From Stenotrophomonas maltophilia (lineage in GTDB: Bacteria > Pseudomonadota > Gammaproteobacteria > Xanthomonadales > Xanthomonadaceae): a stretch of DNA of 58,296 nucleotides. Shown piece by piece: positions 16,714 through 23,518 of this stretch; within the stretch, counting starts at the first letter, position 1, and every line of letters starts with the position of its first letter. The position numbers and the translations under genes were made by a program. The stretch is from contig DGLB01000037.1 of assembly GCA_002387845.1 (NCBI GenBank), positions 1-58,296 on the forward strand, in the 5' to 3' direction. The notes under the pieces were generated by a model. It did not search any database, was not told where the DNA came from, and saw only the letters and a list, made by a program, of their open reading frames with translations.

Positions 16714-17466
16714 TCAGCCGGGCGTCGGCAATACCGGTCCAATCACGTCAGCAGCCAGCAGCTGCGTCAGCAATGCACGCCCTTCCGCCTCGATCTGTGC
16801 CGGCGGCAAGCCGTGCTGCGCCGCCAGTGCGTGCAGGTGCGCACTGCCGCTGCGGGACGGTCCCGCGTTGATCTGCTCCAGCAGTTGCCAGGCCAGTGCA
16901 CTGAGTGTGGCGAAGATCACCCCGCCACCGGCCACGCGCCGGGCCAGCAGGAAGGTAGGCTGCGGGGGCGGCTGCAGCGGCTGGTGGTCGCGACCCAGCT
17001 GCTGCACCGGCCAGTGGTAGCCCAGCGGCCAGGCCAGGCCGGAGACCCGCAGGACCGATGTCCACGGATCGGTGCCGGGCGGCACCGGCGGCAGGGGCTC
17101 GTCCGCGCTGCCCTGCAGCGCCTGCTCCACCCATTCGTAGTGCGCCAGTTCGGCCAGGAACGGGCGCGGCAGGTCGCCGCAGGTCTGCAGCCAGCCGACG
17201 AATTCGGCAGCCACCTCGGTGAACAGCGGCGAGCGGCAGCGGTGTTGGACGAAATAGCGTCGGCACAGGGTGTTCCATTCGGCGGCATCCAGTACTTCCA
17301 GCAGCACCGGGAAGCTGCCCGCCAGCAGCGCCTGCAGATTGTTGAAGAGCAGATCGCGGTAAACCTGCAGGCGGGTGTCATCGAGGCCGGCCGGAGCCGG
17401 CTGCCGCGCTGGGTCGCGCAGATGCGCGGTCAGCGCATGCTGCTGCGCGCGCAGGGTGTCACTCAT
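16714..17466 (-). CDS. hvfC: HvfC/DUF2063 family RiPP maturation partner
   Basis: A 250-residue protein with the N-terminal DUF2063 pattern (QQHALTAHLRD, then RLQVYRDLLFNNLQALLAGSFPVL). This is followed by a long acidic helical segment and a C-terminal winged-helix-like region. In characterised pairs, DUF2063 proteins bind the DUF692 (MNIO) enzyme and the precursor's leader, delivering the substrate peptide; the older 'DNA-binding' label is probably wrong. The ATG overlaps the hvfB stop (ATGA, 17463-17466), so equal expression is expected. Confidence 0.88.
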   Translation of the reverse strand: MSDTLRAQQHALTAHLRDPARQPAPAGLDDTRLQVYRDLLFNNLQALLAGSFPVLLEVLDAAEWNTLCRRYFVQHRCRSPLFTEVAAEFVGWLQTCGDLPRPFLAELAHYEWVEQALQGSADEPLPPVPPGTDPWTSVLRVSGLAWPLGYHWPVQQLGRDHQPLQPPPQPTFLLARRVAGGGVIFATLSALAWQLLEQINAGPSRSGSAHLHALAAQHGLPPAQIEAEGRALLTQLLAADVIGPVLPTPG

Positions 17467-18338
17467 GCGGCCTCCTGGCGCGGTGCCTGCTCAAGGATGC
17501 GCCGCACCTGGCCCAGTTCCTCGCGCAGTTCGGCATAAGGCGGGAAGTTGAAGTCGCGCTCCAGCAGGGTCGGGCGCGGGCCGAAGCGGGCACAGGCCTG
17601 GCGCAGCAGCGCCCATACCGGGTCGATCACCGGGCCGCCGTGGGTGTCGATTTTCAGCTGCGGGCTTTCGTCGTAATGCCCCGCCACGTGCATGCAGACC
17701 ACACGCTCGGCAGGCAGGCCCTCGATGAAGCAGGCAGCGTCATAACCATGATTGGTGGCGTTGACGTACACATTGTTGACGTCCAGCAGCAGGTCGCAGT
17801 CGGCCTCGGCGAGAACGGCGCAGGTGAAGTCGAGTTCGCTCATCGCCGCATGCGGGGTGAGGTAGGTCGACACGTTCTCCACCGCGATGCGCCGGCCCAG
17901 GCGGTCCTGCACCTGGGCGATGCGCGCGGCGGTGTGGCGCACCGCTTCGTCGGTGAACGGCAACGGCAGCAGGTCATACAGATGGCCGTCGTCGCTGCAG
18001 TAGCTGAGGTGTTCGCTGTACAGCACGGCGTTGTGCTGGCGCAGGAACGCGCCGACCTGGTCGATGAATGCCAGGTCCAGCGGCGCGCTGCCGCCCAGTG
18101 ACAGCGACAAACCATGGCAGGTCAGTGGATACCGTTGGCTGAGCACCTGCAGCCGCTCGGCCCACAGCCCGCCCAGCCCGATCCAGTTTTCTGGCGCGCA
18201 TTCCAGGAAATCCAGGTCGCCCGGCGCGGCGCTTTCGAGATCGTCCAGCAGCGCCCGGCGCAGTCCCAGTCCCACCGCCGCCGCAGGCAGCGGCGGTGGG
18301 GCAGGATGATGCGGGGGCGTGACGTCAGTGCGAGGCAC
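17463..18338 (-). CDS. hvfB: HvfB/DUF692 multinuclear iron oxidase (MNIO) RiPP maturase
   Basis: A 291-residue TIM-barrel enzyme of the DUF692/MNIO family, which uses a multi-iron centre to oxidise precursor-peptide cysteines (to oxazolone/thioamide in Hvf and bufferin-type systems). Visible family motifs in order: GLGLRR, LECAPENWIG, HGLSLSLGG, YSEHLSYC, VENVSTYL, DVNNVYVNATNHG, HVAGHYDES, DTHGGPVIDPVW and LLERDFNFP; the His/Glu/Asp residues are likely iron ligands. The start is taken as GTG 18338, with AAGG upstream, because the open frame beyond it only shadows the precursor gene. This start overlaps the precursor's 3' end by 14 bases, coupling enzyme to substrate translation. Confidence 0.9.
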   Translation of the reverse strand: MPRTDVTPPHHPAPPPLPAAAVGLGLRRALLDDLESAAPGDLDFLECAPENWIGLGGLWAERLQVLSQRYPLTCHGLSLSLGGSAPLDLAFIDQVGAFLRQHNAVLYSEHLSYCSDDGHLYDLLPLPFTDEAVRHTAARIAQVQDRLGRRIAVENVSTYLTPHAAMSELDFTCAVLAEADCDLLLDVNNVYVNATNHGYDAACFIEGLPAERVVCMHVAGHYDESPQLKIDTHGGPVIDPVWALLRQACARFGPRPTLLERDFNFPPYAELREELGQVRRILEQAPRQEAA

Positions 18339-18672
18339 CGCACTTGCCTTCGCCGCACTTGCCCTCGCTGCCCTTCTTCTGGGCGGCGGGCTTGGGCGCG
18401 GCCTTGGCCTTGTCGGCCCCGCACTTGCCTTCACCGCACTTGCCCTCGGCAGGCTTCTTGTCGGCGGGCTTGGCATGGCTGGATCCGCACTTGCCTTCGC
18501 CGCACTTGCCTTCAGCGGCCTTGGCCTCGGCCTTGGGGGCGGCCTGCGCGGCCAGGGCGTAGCCCTGGGCTAGGTCGGTCATCGAGAAGGCCGAGGCGGT
18601 GCCCGCCAGGCCAAGGCCGCCGGCCAGGGCGGCGCAGGTCAGCAGGGAAACGCGGGTGTGGGTCTTGCTCAT
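18325..18672 (-). CDS. hvfA: EGKCG-repeat RiPP precursor (HvfA-type copper-binding peptide)
   Basis: A 115-residue secreted precursor. The signal peptide is MSKTHTRVSLLTCAALAGG followed by LGLAGTASA. Then comes a short leader-like stretch (FSMTDLAQGYALAAQA) and an Ala/Lys-rich spacer region holding three copies of EGKCGEGKCG, i.e. six EGKCG motifs and six core cysteines; the last copy ends the protein (EGKCGEGKCGASH). In the Hvf family such EGKCG cysteines are converted to copper-binding oxazolone/thioamide groups by HvfB-HvfC. An AAGGAG Shine-Dalgarno lies 9 bases before ATG 18672; the frame upstream of it is not signal-peptide-like. The modular tandem repeat makes copy number likely to vary between strains. 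Confidence 0.92.
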   Translation of the reverse strand: MSKTHTRVSLLTCAALAGGLGLAGTASAFSMTDLAQGYALAAQAAPKAEAKAAEGKCGEGKCGSSHAKPADKKPAEGKCGEGKCGADKAKAAPKPAAQKKGSEGKCGEGKCGASH

Positions 18673-18752
18673 GGGAACAGCTCCTTGAAAGGTCCGGAAA
18701 AGCCGGGGTGGTGCGGAGGGGAGCATGCCGCAATCGCGGCACGCGGGGAACA

Positions 18753-19262
18753 TCAGGCCAGGTACTCGCGCGCCATGACGCGGGCACGATGCAGCCGGGC
18801 CTTGATGGTGTCGGGGGTGGTCAGCAGCTGGTCTGCCATTTCAGCGATGGACAGCCCTTCCAGGTCGCGCAGCAGGATCACTTCGCGGTAATGCGCGGGC
18901 AGTGACTCCAGCGCGGCGGCGCAGTCGCGCCGCAGTTCCTCGGTGTCGCGCGGCGCGGGCGGCAGGATTTCCTCGCGCAGCTCCTCATGCTGCCAGTGGC
19001 AGCGGGCGCGCTTGAGTCGGTTGCATTCGCGTTTGACGATGCGGAATGCCCACGAGGTGAAGCATTCCAGCACGCGCAGGCCGGTGATCCGCCGCGACAC
19101 GGTGATCAGGCTTTCCTGCACCGCGTCTTCCACATCGTTGATCACGCAGTGGTACTCGGCGTAGCGGCGCAGATGTTGGCGCGACTGGCCCAGCACGCGT
19201 TCGAGCGCATCCCGGTCGCCGCGATGGGCGGCAGCGAGTTCGAGCGGGCAGAGATGTTGCAT
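18753..19262 (-). CDS. ECF RNA polymerase sigma factor heading the RiPP operon
   Basis: A 169-residue ECF sigma factor. Region 2 (about 35-90) has DVEDAVQESLITV and FTSWAFRIVKRECNRLKR. Region 4 (about 112-165) has LPAHYREVILLRDLEGLSIAEMA and the helix-turn-helix TPDTIKARLHRAR. It is the first gene of a minus-strand run and lies 80 bases before the precursor gene. No anti-sigma gene is adjacent. Six cysteines (5, 39, 67, 80, 88, 114) and a CHWQH segment are unusual and could allow direct metal or redox control (inference). ATG 19262 has AGGA upstream; an alternative GTG 19292 lies inside a palindrome. ECF control of DUF692 operons is known (SigF in Caulobacter). Confidence 0.9.
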   Translation of the reverse strand: MQHLCPLELAAAHRGDRDALERVLGQSRQHLRRYAEYHCVINDVEDAVQESLITVSRRITGLRVLECFTSWAFRIVKRECNRLKRARCHWQHEELREEILPPAPRDTEELRRDCAAALESLPAHYREVILLRDLEGLSIAEMADQLLTTPDTIKARLHRARVMAREYLA

Positions 19263-19272
19263 CGCGGCGGAG

Positions 19273-19297
19273 ATCCTGTGTGTCAGTGGCACAGGAT
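19273..19297 (-). promoter_or_regulatory. Inverted repeat upstream of the sigma-factor/RiPP operon, candidate operator
   Basis: ATCCTGTG (19273-19280) and CACAGGAT (19290-19297) are perfect 8-bp inverted arms around 9 bases. The repeat lies 11-35 bases upstream of the sigma-factor ATG, a position typical of operators. There is no T-run. It could also fold in the 5' leader mRNA. Confidence 0.5.
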
Positions 19298-19396
19298 AAG
19301 AGGCGCAGGGCAGGGGATTGGATGCGCGACAGGCAGCGCCAGTGACAGCAGCGGTTCAGGCTTTGAACACAGGGACCCATACGGGCCATTCCCGTC

Positions 19397-19436
19397 AAAA
19401 CAGACATCCCGCGGCGGCGCAGGCCGACGCGGGATG
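19397..19436 (-). terminator. Probable terminator of the RcnB-like gene
   Basis: On the minus strand a 9-bp stem (CATCCCGCG/CGCGGGATG at 19428-19436 and 19405-19413) is followed by TCTGTTTTG. The 14-base loop makes it weaker than the others. It separates the RcnB-like gene from the sigma-factor operon. Confidence 0.5.
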
Positions 19437-19463
19437 CGAGGACACCGGGTGCGGGCGCGGTTC

Positions 19464-19814
19464 TCAGCGGCCGTTGAGCACCACATTTGCAATCAGGCCG
19501 GTGGCGACGGCGATCAGCACGTAACGCCCATCGACCTGGCGCCATTCCTGTCCACGCGCTGGCGCATGCAGTCCGTGGCGATGGTAGTCGCGCACATAGC
19601 TGCCGCGGTGGTCGCGGGGCAGATAGCCACCGCGCTTCGGCGGGGCCTTGTAGGCGTGGCCATGCGAAGGACCCCGGCGGTCGTCGCGGTGATCGTGGCG
19701 CTGATCGTGACGGTCGTAGCGATTGCGGTCGTCATGATGGCCGGGGGCGGCGAAGGCCGAGCCGGTGGCAGCAAGCAGGCTCAGGGCGAGCGAGGCGGCG
19801 ATCAAACGTTTCAT
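19464..19814 (-). CDS. RcnB-like periplasmic protein, His/Asp-rich
   Basis: A 116-residue exported protein. The signal peptide MKRLIAASLALSLLAATGS ends at AFA. It is followed by a hydrophilic segment extremely rich in His, Asp and Arg (HHDDRNRYDRHDQRHDHRDD, about residues 28-47), then an RcnB-family C-terminus (GQEWRQVDGRYVLIAVATGL). RcnB in E. coli is a periplasmic protein needed for Ni/Co homeostasis; here metal binding by the His/Asp segment is likely but the metal is unknown. ATG 19814 has GAGGGA eight bases upstream. It is monocistronic, with a terminator-like hairpin between it and the sigma factor. Confidence 0.8.
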   Translation of the reverse strand: MKRLIAASLALSLLAATGSAFAAPGHHDDRNRYDRHDQRHDHRDDRRGPSHGHAYKAPPKRGGYLPRDHRGSYVRDYHRHGLHAPARGQEWRQVDGRYVLIAVATGLIANVVLNGR

Positions 19815-19886
19815 GGCAATCCCTCTGTGTGCGACGCGTCGGTTGGAACGCAGGTCCAGAGTGGGATTTTTTTGCTGAATAGGCAA

Positions 19887-19916
19887 TTAAAAAGGCCGAT
19901 ACCGGGGTATCGGCCT
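19887..19916 (-). terminator. Rho-independent terminator of the pst-phoU operon
   Basis: On the minus strand a 10-bp stem (AGGCCGATAC/GTATCGGCCT) with a 4-base loop is followed by TTTTTAATT. It lies 34 bases past the phoU stop codon. Confidence 0.85.
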
Positions 19917-19949
19917 GTAACGGCGTGTAACGTGGCGCGCGGCGACCGG

Positions 19950-20657
19950 TCAGATCTGCCCGGTGCTGCTGGTTTCGTCGCGCTTCTCGCGCGGCGGCAG
20001 CGCCTGCTCGCCGTGCACCAGGAACCACACGTTCTCGGCGATGTTGGTGGCGTGGTCACCCACGCGCTCCAGGTTCTTGGCCATGAACAGCAGGTGGGTG
20101 CACGGGGTGATGTTGCGCGGGTCTTCCATCATGTAGGTGAGCAGCTCGCGGAACAGCGCGGTGTACTGTGCATCCAGGCGGGCGTCGTCGTCACGCAGCG
20201 CCAGTGCGGCAGCGGCGTCGTTGTCGCGGTAGGCCTCGATGGCGCGGCGCACCTGCTGCGCGGCCAGCCGGCCCAGTGCCCGCAGGCCCTGGATCTGCGG
20301 CAGCGGCGGAGCTTTGCTGAGTGCGATGGAACGCTTGGCCACGTTGGCGGCATAGTCGCCAATGCGCTCGATGTCGGCCGGAATACGCAGCCCGGCCAGG
20401 ATCTCGCGCAGGTCGCGTGCCATCGGCCCACGCAGCGCCAGGCGCATCACGTCGTGGCTGATCTGCTGTTCCAGCGCATCGATGGCTTCGTCGTTGGCGA
20501 TGATGCGCTGGGCCGCGTGGTCGTCACGCTTCTCGATGACGTCCATCGACGCTTCCAGCTGGGCGACGGCCATCTCGCCCATGCGCACGATCTCGGCCAC
20601 CAGTCGCTGCTGTTCTTCGTCGTAGCTCTTGACGATGTGGTCGTTGGGAATGCTCAT
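19950..20657 (-). CDS. phoU: Phosphate transport regulator PhoU
   Basis: A 235-residue protein of two three-helix PhoU domains. The repeated metal-binding ExxxD/DxxxD signatures appear as DIERIGDYAANVAKR (about 97-111) and NLERVGDHATNIAEN (about 196-210). PhoU couples the state of the Pst transporter to the PhoR kinase and prevents toxic phosphate over-uptake. It is the last gene of pstS-pstC-pstA-pstB-phoU, followed by a strong terminator. Two REP hairpins lie in the 89-base gap after pstB, which may uncouple its expression level from the transporter. Confidence 0.96.
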   Translation of the reverse strand: MSIPNDHIVKSYDEEQQRLVAEIVRMGEMAVAQLEASMDVIEKRDDHAAQRIIANDEAIDALEQQISHDVMRLALRGPMARDLREILAGLRIPADIERIGDYAANVAKRSIALSKAPPLPQIQGLRALGRLAAQQVRRAIEAYRDNDAAAALALRDDDARLDAQYTALFRELLTYMMEDPRNITPCTHLLFMAKNLERVGDHATNIAENVWFLVHGEQALPPREKRDETSSTGQI

Positions 20658-20667
20658 GTCGGTTTCC

Positions 20668-20721
20668 GTAGCGCCGGGCTTGCCCGGCTGATGGGGAGGT
20701 AGAGCCGGGCGATGCCCGGCT
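20668..20721 (-). repeat. Two direct SMAG-type REP hairpins inside the pst operon
   Basis: Unit 1 (20668-20689) and unit 2 (20699-20721) each start with GTAG and fold a GCCGGGC/GCCCGGC stem with a 2-3 base loop. Both have the same orientation (GTAG head on the plus strand) and lie between pstB and phoU. GTAG-headed REPs are characteristic of Stenotrophomonas. Confidence 0.85.
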
Positions 20722-20746
20722 GGAATGTTGAACGGCGCGTCGACGC

Positions 20747-21598
20747 TTAACCAAACCGCCCGGTGATGTAATCCTCGGTCTGCTGCTTGTTCGGCTGCGA
20801 GAAGATCACTTCGGTACGGTCGTGCTCGATCAGGTCACCCAGGTACATGAAAGCGGTGTAATCGGAGACGCGGGCCGCCTGCTGCATGTTGTGGGTGACG
20901 ATGACGATGGTGTAATCGTGCTTGAGCTCTTCCACCAGCTGCTCGATGCGGCTGGTCGAGATCGGGTCCAGCGCCGAGGTCGGCTCGTCCAGTAACAGCA
21001 CGTCCGGACGCAGGGCCACCGCACGGGCGATGCACAGACGCTGCTGCTGTCCACCGGACAGGCCCAGCGCGCTCTGGTTGAGCTTGTCCTTCACTTCGTC
21101 CCACAGCGCGCCTTGGCGCAGCGCCTGCTCGACGCGGTCGTTCATGTCCGCCTTGGACAGCTTTTCGTGGTGACGGATGCCGTAGGCGACGTTCTCGAAG
21201 ATGGTCATCGGGAACGGCACCGGCTTCTGGAACACCATGCCGACCTTGCTGCGCAGCCGGTTCATCGGGTACTTCGGCGACAGGATGTTCTCACCATCCA
21301 GCAGCACCTCGCCACGCGCTTCCAGCTTCGGGTACAGCGCGTAGATGCGGTTGAAGATGCGCAGCAGGGTGGACTTGCCGCAACCGGAGGGACCGATCAG
21401 CGCGGTAACGCGCTTTTCCGGGATCTCCAGGTTGATGTTCTTCAGTGCATGGAACTTGTCGTAGTAGAAATCCAGACCGCGGGCGGCAAGCTTGGTCGGG
21501 GCCGCATGCAGTTCTGCCTGCGAAGTCGGCACCGCGATGCGCATCGGGTTGGCGTTGGAGAGATCGTTCATGGCGATGTCCGCGGAAAAGTCAGTCAT
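20747..21598 (-). CDS. pstB: Phosphate ABC transporter ATPase PstB
   Basis: A 283-residue ABC ATPase: Walker A GPSGCGKST, Q-loop VFQKPVPFPM, signature LSGGQQQR, Walker B VLLLDEPTSALD and the H-loop in VTHNMQQA. It energises high-affinity phosphate import with PstA/PstC. Its start overlaps the 3' end of pstA by 8 bases (ATG 21598; an internal ATG at 21571 would remove nine residues). The N-terminal extension of about 35 residues before the ABC core is longer than in E. coli. Confidence 0.97.
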   Translation of the reverse strand: MTDFSADIAMNDLSNANPMRIAVPTSQAELHAAPTKLAARGLDFYYDKFHALKNINLEIPEKRVTALIGPSGCGKSTLLRIFNRIYALYPKLEARGEVLLDGENILSPKYPMNRLRSKVGMVFQKPVPFPMTIFENVAYGIRHHEKLSKADMNDRVEQALRQGALWDEVKDKLNQSALGLSGGQQQRLCIARAVALRPDVLLLDEPTSALDPISTSRIEQLVEELKHDYTIVIVTHNMQQAARVSDYTAFMYLGDLIEHDRTEVIFSQPNKQQTEDYITGRFG

Positions 21599-22454
21599 GG
21601 GAGATACGGTTGCGCAGCAGGATGCCGCGGGCCGAAAGGCTTACCAGCAGAACGAACAGGGTCAGCACCAGGGCACCGGCCCAGGCCAGTGTCTGCCAGG
21701 ATTCATAGGGGCTGCCGGCGAACTGGTTCATCACCACCGGCACGCTGGCCATCGGCTGGAACACGTTGCTGTTCCAGTACTGGTTGCCGAAGGCGGTGAA
21801 CAGCAGCGGCGCGGTTTCGCCGGAAATACGGGCCAGCGCCAGCAGGATGCCGGTGACGATGCCGGCCGAAGCGCTGCGGTACAGGACCTGCACGATCACC
21901 TTCCACTGCGGAATGCCCAGCGACAGGGCCGCTTCGCGCATCTGCGAGGGCACCAGGCGCAGCATCTCGTCGGTCGTGCGCACCACCACCGGCAGCACGA
22001 TGAAGGCCAGGGCCAGTGCGCCGGCAAAGGCCGAGAACTGGCCGCCGGTCTGCATCACGTACAGGGTGTACACGAACAGACCGAGCACGATCGAGGGGGC
22101 CGACAGCAGGATGTCATTCACGAAGCGGACCACGGTGCCGGCCTTGCGGGCATTGCCGTACTCGGCCAGCCAGGTGCCTGCCAGCACGCCCAGCGGGGTG
22201 CCGATGGCAATGGCCAGCGCACACATCACGGCGCTGCCGAAGAAGGCGTTGGCGAGGCCACCTTCCTGCATCGGCGGCGGGGTCATCTGGGTGAACAGGC
22301 TCCAGTTGATCCCGGCCAGGCCCTTGGCCGCCAGCGTCCACAGGATCCAGCCCAGGAAGAACAGGCCGAACAGCGCGGTGGCCACCGACAGGGCGATGGC
22401 AACGACGTTGCCGATACGGCGACGCAGGTACAGCGAATCAGCGGCGGTGGACAT
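21591..22454 (-). CDS. pstA: Phosphate ABC transporter permease PstA
   Basis: A 287-residue inner-membrane permease with about six helices, the first near residues 15-40 and the last near 255-275. The cytoplasmic EAA loop appears as MREAALSLGIPQWKVIVQVL, which docks onto PstB. It forms the channel with PstC. The ATG lies within the pstC stop (TGATG, 22454), giving coupled translation. Confidence 0.96.
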   Translation of the reverse strand: MSTAADSLYLRRRIGNVVAIALSVATALFGLFFLGWILWTLAAKGLAGINWSLFTQMTPPPMQEGGLANAFFGSAVMCALAIAIGTPLGVLAGTWLAEYGNARKAGTVVRFVNDILLSAPSIVLGLFVYTLYVMQTGGQFSAFAGALALAFIVLPVVVRTTDEMLRLVPSQMREAALSLGIPQWKVIVQVLYRSASAGIVTGILLALARISGETAPLLFTAFGNQYWNSNVFQPMASVPVVMNQFAGSPYESWQTLAWAGALVLTLFVLLVSLSARGILLRNRISHD

Positions 22455-23422
22455 CAGTTGCCCTCCTTGCGGGCCAGGCGCATCAGCATCAGGCGGGCAA
22501 TTGCCAGCACCACGAAGGTCACGATGAACAGCACGAAGCCGAGCAGCAGCAGCGCCGAACGGTAGGTTTCGGTGGCTTCACCGAAGTCGTTGGCGATCAG
22601 TGCGGCAATGGTGGTGCCCGGTTCCAGCAGCGACGGCGACAGGCGCACGCTGTTGCCGATCACGAAGGCGACCGCCATGGTTTCACCGAGGGCGCGGCCG
22701 AGGCCGAGGAAGACGCCGCCGATCACCGCCGAGCGGGTGTAGGGCAGCACGATGTCCCAGCTGACTTCCCACTTGGTGGAGCCCAGCGCATAGGCGGATT
22801 CCTTCAGGCGGGTGGGCACGGTCAGGAACACTTCGCGCATCACCGAGGAGATGAACGGAATGACCATGATCGCCAGCACGAAGCCGGCGGTGAGCACGCC
22901 GATGCCCAGCGGTGGGCCCTGGAACAGCGGGCCGATCAGCGGCCATTCGCCCAGGGTTTCGTTGAGGGTGGGGGTGACATATTCGGTCATCACCGGCACC
23001 AGCACGAACAGGCCCCACATGCCGTAGATGATCGACGGAATGCCGGCCAGCAGTTCAATGGCGGTACCGACCGGACCGCGCATCCAGCGCGGAGCCACTT
23101 CGGTGAGGAAGAAGGCAATGCCGAAACTCACCGGCACGGCGATCAGCATCGCGATCAGCGCGGTGACCAGGGTGCCGTAGATCGGTGCCAGCGCACCGAA
23201 CTTGTTTTCCACCGGATTCCAGTCGGAGGAATAGAAGAAGCTCAGGCCCTGCTCCTGCAGGGCGTGACGGCCGCCCCACAGCATCGACAGTGCCGCGCAG
23301 GCCAGCGCAATCAGAACGAAGACAACGGTGGCGACCAGCACCCCTTTGAAGATCTTGTCATTGCGGGCATCACGCAGGTCGCGTGTGGACGGTGCAGGTA
23401 CAGGCTGGGCGATGGCATTCAT
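22454..23422 (-). CDS. pstC: Phosphate ABC transporter permease PstC
   Basis: A 322-residue inner-membrane permease. A first helix (VLVATVVFVLIALACAALS) precedes a periplasmic loop of about 40 residues typical of PstC, followed by five more helices. The EAA loop is LKESAYALGSTKWEVSWDIV. ATG 23422 was chosen because upstream codons form an implausible Pro/Arg-rich tail within the pstS-pstC gap. It is the second gene of the operon. Confidence 0.95.
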   Translation of the reverse strand: MNAIAQPVPAPSTRDLRDARNDKIFKGVLVATVVFVLIALACAALSMLWGGRHALQEQGLSFFYSSDWNPVENKFGALAPIYGTLVTALIAMLIAVPVSFGIAFFLTEVAPRWMRGPVGTAIELLAGIPSIIYGMWGLFVLVPVMTEYVTPTLNETLGEWPLIGPLFQGPPLGIGVLTAGFVLAIMVIPFISSVMREVFLTVPTRLKESAYALGSTKWEVSWDIVLPYTRSAVIGGVFLGLGRALGETMAVAFVIGNSVRLSPSLLEPGTTIAALIANDFGEATETYRSALLLLGFVLFIVTFVVLAIARLMLMRLARKEGN

Positions 23423-23518
23423 GGGAAAGGCGAGGGCCCAAATTGGGGAAGGGTTGCTGCCGGGCAGGGCCCGGCACGACGACCGGTCGGGCCCGCGCAT
23501 CGCACGGGCCCGTGTTGC

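Noticed and set aside
18339..18476. Longer N-terminus for the DUF692 enzyme
   Set aside because: The sequence is a Pro/Arg/Ser-rich out-of-frame shadow of the precursor's repeats and absent from the family pattern.
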